DNA of 30,598 nucleotides from a virus (IMGVR_UViG_3300029309_000217:1-30598), one strand, 5' to 3'. Shown: positions 5,960-14,465, counted from the first letter of the stretch. Program-made: numbers and translations. Notes: generated from the sequence alone by a model not told the origin.

Positions 5960-6048
5960 TATTTCCTCGCTTTCTTTTTCTTTTTCTTTTTATTCATAAT
6001 AGCTTTTTGTAAAGCTGGTGGTAGTTTCTTTTGTTTTTTAGTAAGCAT
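5959..6048 (-). CDS. Tiny Lys-rich peptide (29 aa)
   Basis: The ATG at 6048 follows CTAGGAGAAGTT, a strong RBS. The product is MLTKKQKKLPPALQKAIMNK followed by a Lys/Arg run. Its TAA overlaps the next ATG. It is the first of five consecutive small basic genes placed between the endolysin and the small XhlA-like membrane gene. Function unknown. Confidence 0.58.
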   Translation of the reverse strand: MLTKKQKKLPPALQKAIMNKKKKKKKARK

Positions 6049-6056
6049 AACTTCTC

Positions 6057-6536
6057 CTAGTTTTGTAGTTTTCCACCAGACCATTTCGCATCTGGTAATC
6101 CATTAGTATAAGACGACCCATCATATGTCAAAACTTGTTTTCTATTTGAGCCATCTTTGTATGATACATGAATCCACCCACTATTAGGTTCGCCTGTATA
6201 ATACTCCAAGATCAGTTGGTCAAAGTCGCAGTTGTTTTCTATCCATAAAGCTACTTGAAGATTAGATACTCCAGCTATTTCAAAATCTGTTGCGTTTCCT
6301 GTGGTGTGTTGTGATGTTTTTTTACTGCCTATTGCTTCGCATAATTCTTCTGATCTATAACCAGATGTAATAGTAACAGGCTTATCAAATTTAATTCTTA
6401 CAGGCTCTAATACTTCATAACATAGATCGCCTAAGTTTTTAATCTCTCCAGCACCAGCTTTATTCTTAATACCTTTTCTTGTAGCAGTTTGGCTTTTTTC
6501 AAATTCTTCTAATGTAAAATGTTTTGATAACTGCAT
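6057..6536 (-). CDS. M15-family peptidase, endolysin
   Basis: The 159-residue protein has the Zn-peptidase M15 (DD-carboxypeptidase/VanY-like) signature: SGYRSEELCEAIGSKKTSQH with His77, GNATDFEI with Asp84, and GWIHVSY with His123, which should ligate zinc. The N-terminal FTLEEFEKSQTATRKGI is also typical. Such enzymes cleave peptidoglycan cross-links. There is no signal peptide, so export would need a holin; holin-like genes are downstream at 3631-3993 and 5054-5284. Length is normal for a single-domain phage enzyme, with no separate cell-wall-binding domain. Confidence 0.9.
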   Translation of the reverse strand: MQLSKHFTLEEFEKSQTATRKGIKNKAGAGEIKNLGDLCYEVLEPVRIKFDKPVTITSGYRSEELCEAIGSKKTSQHTTGNATDFEIAGVSNLQVALWIENNCDFDQLILEYYTGEPNSGWIHVSYKDGSNRKQVLTYDGSSYTNGLPDAKWSGGKLQN

Positions 6537-6545
6537 TTAAACTCC

Positions 6546-6881
6546 TTATGCTTTAGGTATATCCGATTTAACTTTAGCAATAGCATCTTCCCAGTTAGTA
6601 GTACCATTAACCTTATCCCAGTATTGCATATCTAACTGTTCTTGTATTGATGGATAAGCAGTTGCTCTTGCATTTTTAAATTCTTGTAATTCTTCTTCTG
6701 CTTGTGCTTCAGTTTCTAAAGCATCTAATTGTTCTTGAGTAGGTTTAGCAATATCTAAGTTCCATTCTCTGATGTATGGATTAGATACTCCATCTACCAT
6801 GTCGTCTTGTAAAATTACATCAGTTGTGAAATCTACTTCTGAACCTACATATAATTTTATTTTATTTAATAAACTAGCCAT
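6546..6881 (-). CDS. Probable tail-fibre assembly-like protein
   Basis: The 111-residue acidic protein has a strand-rich N-terminus (KIKLYVGSEVDFTTDVILQD) and a helical C-terminus (ARATAYPSIQEQLDMQYWDK, then NWEDAIAKVKSDIPKA). The RxxxYPSIxEQLDxxY motif is typical of small proteins beside tail-fibre genes in marine phages, often called tail-fibre assembly chaperones. It directly follows the C1q-like fibre gene. The chaperone role is inference. Confidence 0.6.
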   Translation of the reverse strand: MASLLNKIKLYVGSEVDFTTDVILQDDMVDGVSNPYIREWNLDIAKPTQEQLDALETEAQAEEELQEFKNARATAYPSIQEQLDMQYWDKVNGTTNWEDAIAKVKSDIPKA

Positions 6882-6883
6882 AA

Positions 6884-7351
6884 TTAATCTCCTATCCTGT
6901 ATGCACTAAAATATGTGCCTTTTTCTTCTGATGTAAAAATACCAGTTGCTGCAGTTACATTAACATAACCTAAAACTTCTAAATAATCTGAACTTCCATT
7001 CATATCTATTATAGCTGTTGTGTGTAATATTACTTGTCTTTCACCACCACCATTTCTAGGATTATCTCTAGCTCTTCTATATGCAGAACCATTTTTATAA
7101 ATTCTTATTATACCATCAATTAATGAATCATCTGCAACTTCTGTTTGAAGATGAGCTGTTACAAAATATTTACCAGCAACTTGTGGTGTAAATCTGTAAT
7201 TAGTAGAATTATCATAAGCATTATCAGTATCAAAAACTTCTGTGTCAAATTCTATTTTAGTATAAGTAGCATTTGAAGGAGTTTGATTTGCTGATAAATG
7301 AGCTTCAAAAGCTGGTGTAAGTTTAACTCCTGTTGCTTTAATTAATGCCAT
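6884..7351 (-). CDS. Tail-fibre tip protein with C1q/TNF-like fold
   Basis: The 155-residue product looks like a C1q-type jelly-roll. It has alternating strands with FEAHLSANQ near the start, KIEFDTEVFDTDNAYD, the hallmark FTPQVAGKYFVTAHLQ, a RIYKNGSAYRRA turn and a final TYFSAYRIG strand. Such trimeric domains often cap phage fibres and bind host surface sugars. It ends the fibre gene cluster, next to a small assembly-like gene. No N-terminal attachment region is present, so it probably joins another fibre subunit. Confidence 0.72.
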   Translation of the reverse strand: MALIKATGVKLTPAFEAHLSANQTPSNATYTKIEFDTEVFDTDNAYDNSTNYRFTPQVAGKYFVTAHLQTEVADDSLIDGIIRIYKNGSAYRRARDNPRNGGGERQVILHTTAIIDMNGSSDYLEVLGYVNVTAATGIFTSEEKGTYFSAYRIGD

Positions 7352-7424
7352 ATTGTTATACTCCTATTAATGCTATTGTTTGTTTCACAAACAACAGAAT
7401 TTCTTTGATTACTTTTATCCATTA

Positions 7425-7688
7425 TCATACTCCAATCAAAGCTTGGATTTCGTCATCATCTAATCCCAAGTCTTTTAGTTTTTGTTTGCCAGATGCTTTC
7501 TTAGTTTCTTTGTTTGCTTCAGCGTCTTTTAATTCTTGTTCAACAACTGGTATTTGTGCTTCTATATCTGCTTTAGATATTGGAGTTGTGCCATTTTCCC
7601 AAACAATAGAATTTATATCTTCATTACTTACAGATACTTCTGCTGTTGGATTAATTTTTTGAATTGCTTTTATAATTTTATTTTTCAT
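7425..7688 (-). CDS. XkdW-like small tail-associated protein
   Basis: The 87-residue product has INPTAEVSVSNEDINSIVW followed by PISKADIEAQIPVVEQELKD and a C-terminal KQKLKDLGLDDDEIQALIG. The pattern 'I-x-W-x-(D/N)G-x-x-P-(T/I)-x-(A/D)-E-I' is found in XkdW-type proteins encoded among tail-fibre genes. It is coupled to the fibre gene before it (stop and start meet at 7688). Role probably in fibre assembly or attachment (inference). Confidence 0.55.
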   Translation of the reverse strand: MKNKIIKAIQKINPTAEVSVSNEDINSIVWENGTTPISKADIEAQIPVVEQELKDAEANKETKKASGKQKLKDLGLDDDEIQALIGV

Positions 7689-8452
7689 TATGATCCTATC
7701 TCAAATGCTGTTATGCAACCTTTTGTATCATTTTCGTTTAACATTGCATTACCACCAGTTGCTCTAAAATATACTTGATATGTAATTGCTGATGTTGTTT
7801 GTGGATTGTCTAATATAGTCATACTTAAATTAACTCCATTGTCTGAATTTCCAGTATATAAATTTGTCAAACCTTTATTACTTGATGCTCCTAAATCAGT
7901 TGAATTTCTAAAAATTGTAGCGATTGCATATTTAAAAGATGTATCGTTATAAAGATTTCCACTTGCAGTTATAAATATTTTATTAGATGTAGAAGATGGA
8001 GTAATACTTACAGACATTGTATTTGAAGCAGTTACAAATGATGTTGAATTTGTAGTTCTTGTAGAAGTATCAGTAGCTGTTACAACTTGCAAAACTTTAC
8101 CTAAAGCAACTCCACTATCTAATTTAGCAGTAGTAACAGAACTATCTCCAAGTTTAGCAGTAGTCACAGAGCCATCACTAGGTACTGTCATAACTCCTGT
8201 TCCATAATGTAAAAAGAAATTGCAAGTAGATGTGCTTGGTACTGCAACTCCAAAGTCTATTGTAGAACTAGAAACTGTAAAGTTAGTAGCTTGAACCACA
8301 CCATCAATACTAATCAAACATGATTGAGCAGAGTTTGGTGTAAATGCTACTGAACCTTTTGTAATAGAATAAGAACTAGAACCATCAAAGGTAATATTAT
8401 CTAGTACCTCTATGTTTGATATTTTATCTAATCCTCTGCCAAGATAAGCCAT
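7688..8452 (-). CDS. Tail fibre protein
   Basis: The 254-residue protein is Ser/Thr/Asn rich with short beta strands. The N-terminal domain (NITFDGSSSYSITKGSVAFT, then ISIDGVVQ and FFLHYGTG) is common in marine-phage fibres. The tandem SVTTAKL unit at residues 93-112 is followed by a beta-rich C-terminal domain ending GCITAFEIGS, which may be C1q-like. The SVTTAKL unit also occurs near the start of the 8634-9803 fibre, suggesting a shared hinge or attachment element. Confidence 0.75.
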   Translation of the reverse strand: MAYLGRGLDKISNIEVLDNITFDGSSSYSITKGSVAFTPNSAQSCLISIDGVVQATNFTVSSSTIDFGVAVPSTSTCNFFLHYGTGVMTVPSDGSVTTAKLGDSSVTTAKLDSGVALGKVLQVVTATDTSTRTTNSTSFVTASNTMSVSITPSSTSNKIFITASGNLYNDTSFKYAIATIFRNSTDLGASSNKGLTNLYTGNSDNGVNLSMTILDNPQTTSAITYQVYFRATGGNAMLNENDTKGCITAFEIGS

Positions 8453-8631
8453 TATTCTCCACCCCCATTATCTATTACTGTTCCACCATCTGCTATCCAT
8501 TCCTGAATTTCTTGATAATCTGTGTTTGCTTCGTCTAGTGGTACTGATAATTCTATATTAGAATTTACATAAGTTACTTGGTAACTTACAAACTTTCCGC
8601 TAAAATAATTCTTTTTTATTGTTTCAATCAT
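8452..8631 (-). CDS. Small fibre-associated protein (59 aa)
   Basis: The product begins MIETIKKNYFSGKFVSYQV and contains LSVPLDEANTDYQEIQEWIA followed by DGG. The SVPxDxxNxDYxxIQEW-x-A-x-G pattern is widespread in small ORFs among tail-fibre genes of marine phages. It is joined by TAATG to the next fibre gene and starts just after the previous stop. Exact role unknown. Confidence 0.68.
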   Translation of the reverse strand: MIETIKKNYFSGKFVSYQVTYVNSNIELSVPLDEANTDYQEIQEWIADGGTVIDNGGGE

Positions 8632-8633
8632 AA

Positions 8634-9803
8634 TTATAATTCCGATGTAACAGCAACAAAACTTGTTGAGTTATTAGTTGTTATCATTCCAGCATCTCCA
8701 CTTGTTCCTGATACTTGCAATCCATTATGAATATTTACAATTTGTGAATTTGCAGTAAAATTTATAGCTAATGAATTAAATTCATCGGTAGAACCACTTC
8801 TATAAAACTTATAATAATTTGACCCAGTAACCTGAGAAATTGTTGGTACTGCTCTCATTTTTGTAGGAAGATATAGTATTCCAAAAAGTTCTGAAGCACC
8901 GTACATTGTACCAAGACTTATTGCTATACCACTTCCTGATGCTACTAAATAATAATACCTTTGACATCTCTGTAAATTCACATCAACAGGCAAGAACTCA
9001 AAATCAGATGCAGTTGTTCCAGCTTCCCATTGTACCCCAGTTATATAAAAATTATTTGATGTGCTATCTGCAATATTGGCTTGACCTACTGCTCTATTGG
9101 CATTCACAGTTGAACCCCATGATGTTTGTAAAGTTCCACTTGATAAATCTGTTCCTGCACCAAGCCACCATAAAAGTCTAAAACTATAACCATTATCATT
9201 ACCTAATGCACCTGTAGTATCTCCATCAAAAGTAATAGTTTTCTTTTCCCAAGTATCAGAAGATGAAATTGTATATGATTTATTTATATTCCTAGTGTTA
9301 TCATTATCATCTAATTCACAAATAAATGTTCCTGTTTTTGTTGATTTTACCCAAAAAGAAACAGTTGTACTTACAGCAGATGAAGTTCCTTTTTTTAAAT
9401 ACTGTAAATTTTGACCTTCAAATCTTTGTTCTATTATACCGATACTATTAGAAGATAAACTTCCATTAGCAGTAGTACAATCCATTTTTAAAGATTTTGC
9501 AAAACCTTGACCTGTAGGTACGTCTGTGTCTTGACTTGCTGTCCATGTTCCAAAACTTGTTAAAGTAATACGCCATCTATCACAAGTTCTATAACCAGAA
9601 TTTGTTAAACTAGATACAGAAGTTCCTCTTTGTGCTATGCTCATGTCACCATTGATGATGATGTTTCTGAATGGTGCGTCTTGATAAGAAGTTTTAGCAG
9701 TTGTTACAGAATTGTCAGCTAATTTAGAGGTAGTTATAACACCATCTGTAATATCATCAGTTTCTAAAACTGCATCTGCTGGTTTGCTTCCAATATAACT
9801 CAT
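8634..9803 (-). CDS. Tail fibre protein with carbohydrate-binding-like domain
   Basis: The 389-residue product begins MSYIGSKPADAVLETDDITD. Residues 20-37 contain ITTSKLADNSVTTAK, the same repeat type as in the 7688-8452 fibre. The bulk shows features of a carbohydrate-binding-module-like fibre family of marine phages: RNIIINGDMSIAQRGTS, a DRWRITL segment, SFWVKSTKTGTF, ITGVQWEAGT and LQRCQRYYYL. It probably forms a receptor-recognising side or tip fibre. It overlaps the next structural gene by one base. Confidence 0.8.
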   Translation of the reverse strand: MSYIGSKPADAVLETDDITDGVITTSKLADNSVTTAKTSYQDAPFRNIIINGDMSIAQRGTSVSSLTNSGYRTCDRWRITLTSFGTWTASQDTDVPTGQGFAKSLKMDCTTANGSLSSNSIGIIEQRFEGQNLQYLKKGTSSAVSTTVSFWVKSTKTGTFICELDDNDNTRNINKSYTISSSDTWEKKTITFDGDTTGALGNDNGYSFRLLWWLGAGTDLSSGTLQTSWGSTVNANRAVGQANIADSTSNNFYITGVQWEAGTTASDFEFLPVDVNLQRCQRYYYLVASGSGIAISLGTMYGASELFGILYLPTKMRAVPTISQVTGSNYYKFYRSGSTDEFNSLAINFTANSQIVNIHNGLQVSGTSGDAGMITTNNSTSFVAVTSEL

Positions 9804-10123
9804 TACGATACATCTGTTAAAAGTTGTAAGTGAACATCAGCATGGCCAGAAGCATTATCTGATTGTGCCTGAATTTTGTCAGAAGTTTGTAAAACTATTT
9901 TAGGAAGTTCAATAGATGAGCCTGTTGGTAAAGGTACATTTTCAAATATAAATCTAGAAGCGTTTGCAGAAGCATCATGTTTTTTTAAACTAACTAAAAT
10001 TGAAGTGGTTGTTGTGTTTGAAATAGTACCAGCAATAACTAAAGATTTATTACTAGCTGTAAAAATATCTGTTAAGTTTGCATTTGTTAAACTTGCTTGT
10101 GCGTCATTAAAATTATTAGCCAT
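9803..10123 (-). CDS. Small virion structural protein, fibre cluster
   Basis: The 106-residue product (MANNFNDAQASLTNANLTDI at the start, then beta-rich segments such as SILVSLKKHDASANASRFIF and SDKIQAQSDNA) matches a small beta-sandwich type commonly found beside tail fibres. AAAGGATAAAATA precedes the ATG. It is probably a baseplate or fibre-base subunit; no catalytic motif. Confidence 0.6.
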   Translation of the reverse strand: MANNFNDAQASLTNANLTDIFTASNKSLVIAGTISNTTTTSILVSLKKHDASANASRFIFENVPLPTGSSIELPKIVLQTSDKIQAQSDNASGHADVHLQLLTDVS

Positions 10124-10134
10124 ATTTTATCCTT

Positions 10135-10443
10135 TTATCCTAAAGCGATTGAAAATGGAATAGCACTTGGGTCAGTTTCTGTAATAGAAACACCACTAGG
10201 AAGTGTTATTGCGTTGGTTGATGTATTTACTGAAAATAATGTTAGATCATCTGTTCCATCAAATAGTTTCATAGCGATTGTGTTAGTTGCAGAATTATCT
10301 AACCAAATAGTTCCAGCTACAGCAGATGCTGGTCTTGAGCCACCTAAATGACCTGTATTAATTGCATTTAAACTACTGTTTAATGTTGTTCTAAAAGTTG
10401 CGAATGTTTGGTTATCTATCGCTATTTGTGATACTTGTGCCAT
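10135..10443 (-). CDS. Fibre-base-like structural protein
   Basis: The 102-residue protein contains FATFRTTLNSSLNAINTGHL followed by GGSRPASAVAGTIWLDNS. This is a segment often found near the N-terminus of marine-phage fibres ('G-xx-P...GTxWxDxS...'). Here it stands alone, ending after a short beta region. It is probably a virion-attachment subunit used by downstream fibres. It lies three bases after the J-like gene stop. Confidence 0.6.
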   Translation of the reverse strand: MAQVSQIAIDNQTFATFRTTLNSSLNAINTGHLGGSRPASAVAGTIWLDNSATNTIAMKLFDGTDDLTLFSVNTSTNAITLPSGVSITETDPSAIPFSIALG

Positions 10444-10446
10444 GTT

Positions 10447-13326
10447 TTATCCTGTTCCTTTCGCTTGGAAATCAAAAGTTCTGTTAATACTTGTACCAGA
10501 GGAATTAAAAAATTCAATAGTAAATGCTGTTGTGCTTTTATTTGTAATTGTAAAGAAATCTCCTGTTGCCATGTTTTGACCACTTATTATGATTGCTGGG
10601 TTTAATCTAAATGCACTAGAATATGTAATAGTTTTTCCACCTGTACCACTAACAACATCTGCACCTGATTCTAATTTTTCTTTAAGACTAGCTGTAACTG
10701 AAAGTGTATTTACTAGAGTTCTTGAATCTTGATCAGCAGAAGTGAACAATGCTTTAAATTTAAAATAACGACCAGAAAATTCTCCTGTTGTAAAGTTTTG
10801 AAAAGCACTAAAAGTAACATTATCATCACTTGTTGATATTTGTAATATTGTGTTACTATTCTGAACTGTTTTGCCATCAAAAGGGTCTGGTGTTCCACTA
10901 TCTATTAAAGTTGTACTATTTGGTCTTCCTGTGTCAATAAACTGTGCAACATCTTCTACAATTTGTGAGACATTAGATTCAAACTTAGCTTTAAATACTG
11001 CTGGTAATGTAATTGTATTTGAAAATTCATAAGTACCAGAACTCGGAACAGATGATGATGCTACTCCCAATGTTCCTGTTGCAGTTAAACCTAAATGATT
11101 AACTGAATTTTTTGAAATTACTTCTACATTTGTTTTACTGCCAGAAAATGATGTGTGTTCGTTAATAGTAGTTTCTAATGTATAATTAGTTGTTTCTATA
11201 CTTGAAACAATTAAAGTTTCTATAAGTGATTGGTTTCCTCTTTTATCTTCTGCTTTGATTAAATAAGTACCTTTAGAAAAAGGAACTGTAACAGAAGTTG
11301 CTGGTCTCCCAATTTTATCTATTATATTTTTAGAATTTATCCATGTAGCACCTGTTGTATTTGGATTATGTTTAATAACATAATAAGCTAAATCTAAATC
11401 TGTTACTGCGTTCCAACCTAGTATTGCTTGATCGCCTACTACATTAATTGAAAAGTTTTCAACATTACTAGGTGGTGCAGATTGACCAACTACTGTATGA
11501 GTAGTGGATATATAGTCTGATCTAACACCAGCTGTGTTAACATATCTAACTCTAACGAAATATTGAACGTCATCTTTAACATTTAAAACTTCAAATCTTG
11601 ATTGTTTGCCTGAACCTACTTCTGTAAATGTTTGATTGTCCTCAGATATTTCTACTTCAAAATAATCAAAAAATGCGTCTGGTGGTTCTGACTCTGCACC
11701 ATCTCCAGAAAATCCTTGAGGTTGATCTAAAGGAAAAACATTAATTATTAATTTAGTAATAATAACCCCATCATTATAAGCAACAATAGTATCTTCCACA
11801 AATAAAAAATTAATAACTTGAGATAAATCAATTGTTGTAAATGGGTCTGGTAATGTTGTTGTAGGTGTAGATGAAACTTGTCCTTTAGAAGTCCATGTGT
11901 AATGTGAGTTTTGATGTTCTACTAAATTTAAACTAATTGTATAATCTTCATTAAATGTAATTGATAAGACTCTAAAATTTTTAGCGGAAAAACCAAGTGA
12001 AATATGTGTTATTCCTACTATATCTCCTATTGCTAAATCGTATGCGTTAAAGTCTGCTGTGATTTGTAATACCAATGCTTCCCTTGATCTTCTTAAAATA
12101 ATTTCTGCCATTTCTTCTGCTTGATAAGTTGATGTCAATGTTGGAAACTCAAATCTTCCCTCTAACAACACTCCACCATCAGCCGTTTTCATTGTTGAGT
12201 GTTGATCTGCACTTGGCAAACTACTGTCATCAATAGGTGGAAACTGTGCTTCATCAACTTGGAAATTTCTATCTGGGTTAATATATGAGGCAATAACTCT
12301 ATTAAATTTAGAATTTTTATCTGGGCTTGATAAAACATAGCCACCAATGATATTATCTTCTGTTAAAGTAATAGAAGCAGAGCCTGTGGTTTCTATAATT
12401 AATTTATACTTACCTTGAGTATATGGTAAATATCCTCTACAACCTTTTATAAGTTCTCTTAAATTATCAATTACTTTTCTACCTGTATCAAGAACAAAAT
12501 TAGTATCAAATATATTAATATCACTACCACCAGAAAAAGGTGTAACTTGTGTCTCACAAACTTGTGAAGCATCATAAAAACTTTGTAAATCAATATCTGT
12601 TGTTGCTAAACCTTTTCCATATCTTTCGTTTCTTAAATAGTCTAAAATACAAAATGCTGGATTTGTAGAAAAAGTTTCTGATGATTCATTTAAGTTAGCA
12701 TCTAATGTAACAATTTTTTTACCTTTAATTTTTACTTTAACTTGTGGAATACTACTAAATTTATCTTGGCTCCATTCAAATCTAAAAGCTAAATAACAAA
12801 CACCTCTTAACCTATGATTAGAACCCCAACCAGAAAGAGGAGTTAAAAGACTACTTGCAACTTGATCATCTTTACCCATAAAACATTGAACTTTAATATT
12901 AGAACCATATTTACCACCACTTGAAGTTCTTGTTGTTCCATGTGTTAAACTTCCGTTAAAAGTAACAAGTTCGTCCTCAATGAAAATTTGTTCAATAGAA
13001 TTTATTTCTCCCTCTGCTAAAGCAAGAGCCATGTATAAATATTTATTTGAACTACCTGAGGTTTTTAAAAATACCCTTGTTCCACCTATAATTCTTTCTC
13101 CATAAACAACAGGAATAGATGAATCATTAGATTGTTTATTAATTATGATACCTTGTTCATAATTATCCATAGCTGATGAGCCAAAAGAACCTACACTACC
13201 AGAGCCACCAGCATCAAACGAGGGAAAAGATGGTGTAATCCATGAAACAGCTTTTTGAACTACGTTGACAGCAGTTTTAACAACTTTTTTAACAAATTTT
13301 TTTATAGTTCTAACTACTCTACCCAT
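10447..13326 (-). CDS. Tail tip attachment protein, lambda J-like
   Basis: This is the largest product (959 aa from ATG 13326; a TTG two codons upstream is less likely). A basic helical N-terminus is followed by a Gly/Ser stretch and SIPVVYGERIIGGTRVFLKT, then ALALAEGEINSIEQIFIEDE and a long phage-tail hub region (FCILDYLRNERYGKGL, LRELIKGCRGYLPYTQGKYKL). Fibronectin-type III-like segments lie near the middle and C-terminus (YFVRVRYVNTAGVRSDY; ENFSINVVGDQAILGWNAV). This order matches gpJ-type central fibre/tip proteins that contact the host receptor. It overlaps the acyltransferase gene by 13 bases. Confidence 0.9.
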   Translation of the reverse strand: MGRVVRTIKKFVKKVVKTAVNVVQKAVSWITPSFPSFDAGGSGSVGSFGSSAMDNYEQGIIINKQSNDSSIPVVYGERIIGGTRVFLKTSGSSNKYLYMALALAEGEINSIEQIFIEDELVTFNGSLTHGTTRTSSGGKYGSNIKVQCFMGKDDQVASSLLTPLSGWGSNHRLRGVCYLAFRFEWSQDKFSSIPQVKVKIKGKKIVTLDANLNESSETFSTNPAFCILDYLRNERYGKGLATTDIDLQSFYDASQVCETQVTPFSGGSDINIFDTNFVLDTGRKVIDNLRELIKGCRGYLPYTQGKYKLIIETTGSASITLTEDNIIGGYVLSSPDKNSKFNRVIASYINPDRNFQVDEAQFPPIDDSSLPSADQHSTMKTADGGVLLEGRFEFPTLTSTYQAEEMAEIILRRSREALVLQITADFNAYDLAIGDIVGITHISLGFSAKNFRVLSITFNEDYTISLNLVEHQNSHYTWTSKGQVSSTPTTTLPDPFTTIDLSQVINFLFVEDTIVAYNDGVIITKLIINVFPLDQPQGFSGDGAESEPPDAFFDYFEVEISEDNQTFTEVGSGKQSRFEVLNVKDDVQYFVRVRYVNTAGVRSDYISTTHTVVGQSAPPSNVENFSINVVGDQAILGWNAVTDLDLAYYVIKHNPNTTGATWINSKNIIDKIGRPATSVTVPFSKGTYLIKAEDKRGNQSLIETLIVSSIETTNYTLETTINEHTSFSGSKTNVEVISKNSVNHLGLTATGTLGVASSSVPSSGTYEFSNTITLPAVFKAKFESNVSQIVEDVAQFIDTGRPNSTTLIDSGTPDPFDGKTVQNSNTILQISTSDDNVTFSAFQNFTTGEFSGRYFKFKALFTSADQDSRTLVNTLSVTASLKEKLESGADVVSGTGGKTITYSSAFRLNPAIIISGQNMATGDFFTITNKSTTAFTIEFFNSSGTSINRTFDFQAKGTG

Positions 13327-13718
13327 AACCAACTATCCTTTGTTGTTTGCTTCATAATTTTTCTAACTTTATTATTATTACTTAGTCTTGCCCAATGTAT
13401 CACTTTATTTAAACCTAATGTGTTTGCTGAATTATTTTTTAACCAACTCATAATTTTTCTTACATTTTTTGTTGCTAAAAAATCTATATGCAACATAATA
13501 TCTCCACAATTAAAGTTATCTAAAATTCCTGTCTTTAAAAAATCATTTTCTGTTTTTTGATCTACATAAGCCCAATTAACAAAACCATAAATTGTTTCAT
13601 CTTTAAATATTTTATATTGATTTAGATTTATTGATTGCTCGATATGTTGTTGTAATTCTTCGTATGTATTATTTTTATATCTGTTAAATGATTTGTAAAA
13701 ATTAATTAGTTCTTCCAT
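13314..13718 (-). CDS. HlyC-like lysine acyltransferase domain protein
   Basis: The 134-residue product resembles toxin-activating acyltransferases (HlyC/RtxC, GNAT fold). It has His25 in an N-terminal helix, YKIFKDETIYGFVNWAYVD with the IxFxxWAxL-like strand, and GDIMLHIDFLA with Asp79 at the place of the catalytic Asp in the HlyC D-W-I-A-P segment. In HlyC the His and this Asp are essential; both have counterparts here. HlyC uses acyl-ACP to acylate lysines of RTX toxins. No RTX gene is present, so a tail protein such as the overlapping J-like product is the obvious candidate substrate. The assignment is by pattern only; a generic GNAT is possible. Confidence 0.65.
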   Translation of the reverse strand: MEELINFYKSFNRYKNNTYEELQQHIEQSINLNQYKIFKDETIYGFVNWAYVDQKTENDFLKTGILDNFNCGDIMLHIDFLATKNVRKIMSWLKNNSANTLGLNKVIHWARLSNNNKVRKIMKQTTKDSWLWVE

Positions 13719-14284
13719 TATTTTCTACCCCACCTAATATCTTGTACCATTTCTGAGGAATGGTCAAAACCTACATCAGAACTAAAAAATCTTTGTTGTG
13801 ATGTATTGTTAGTTTTACGACCTGACTTTTTATCAAAATCTGCCCAATGAGAAACTATTTTTAAATTTAATAAACTTTCTTTTTGATTTTCATTAATATC
13901 AAAACCATCTATTTTACCTTTATATAATAATAAAGGGTCTGCAATAAGAGTATTAGAACTATTTAATATTCCTCTAAAAATTGTAACACTATCATTGATT
14001 ACATTTTCATTTAAAACAACTGATATGAAAGTTGTATTTGCACCTGATAATGTGAGATTTAATGTACCTTTTGTAATATCAGTTTGTTCATTAAAGCTAG
14101 AAATATCTAATATAAAATCACTTGCAGAATATGTAGTAGATGAGCCAGATATTGAAGAAGTTAAAGGGAAAGAGCAATCAGTTATATTAACAGGAGTATT
14201 AAACCCAATACTAATAAGATGAACAGGATTAATATCATTTGTTGCTAATTGGTTCTTTACTGCTGTTGTCAGGCTTCTCGTCAT
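13718..14284 (-). CDS. Tail protein, DUF2163/GTA baseplate-like
   Basis: The 188-residue product begins MTRSLTTAVKNQLATNDINP and contains PVHLISIGFNTPVNITDCSF, SFNEQTDITKGTLNLTLSG, VTIFRGILN, and LLLYKGKIDGFDINE with a terminal W-x-DFDKKSGRKTN stretch. The 'beta-rich, Y-x-G-x-I-D-G...' pattern is typical of the conserved distal-tail protein next to J-like genes (DUF2163-type in gene transfer agents). It starts within the preceding gene, with ACGAGGAATATG as start context. Confidence 0.68.
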   Translation of the reverse strand: MTRSLTTAVKNQLATNDINPVHLISIGFNTPVNITDCSFPLTSSISGSSTTYSASDFILDISSFNEQTDITKGTLNLTLSGANTTFISVVLNENVINDSVTIFRGILNSSNTLIADPLLLYKGKIDGFDINENQKESLLNLKIVSHWADFDKKSGRKTNNTSQQRFFSSDVGFDHSSEMVQDIRWGRK

Positions 14285-14465
14285 ATTCCTCGTAATTAGT
14301 TTGGGTTACACTTTCTGTACCTTTTAACATAGTAAAATCAAATTTGCTATTAGGTTTCTTGTATTCTTTAAGATCGTTAATACTGCTATCTATTTCATCT
14401 TCATTAACAATAATTTCAGCAATAAAATCAGCAGTTATCTTATGGGTTATTTTATACTTTTTCAT
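14235..14465 (-). CDS. Small hypothetical tail-module protein (76 aa)
   Basis: The product has strand-like KYKITHKITADFIAEIIVNE and an acidic, polar C-terminus (YEEYDEKPDNSSKEP). It lies between two tail proteins and overlaps the next gene by 50 bases; the C-terminal residues in the overlap are low complexity. No family recognised. It may be a small assembly factor. Confidence 0.55.
   Translation of the reverse strand: MKKYKITHKITADFIAEIIVNEDEIDSSINDLKEYKKPNSKFDFTMLKGTESVTQTNYEEYDEKPDNSSKEPISNK

Noticed and set aside
7342-7422. 26-codon minus-strand frame between the fibre genes
   Set aside because: Polar low-information peptide that runs into the next gene; probably just a spacer. It includes a 7-bp hairpin (TTGTTTG/CAAACAA, 7376-7394) without a U-tract.
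9876-10351. Two overlapping plus-strand frames
   Set aside because: They lie opposite two coupled minus-strand structural genes and lack ribosome sites.
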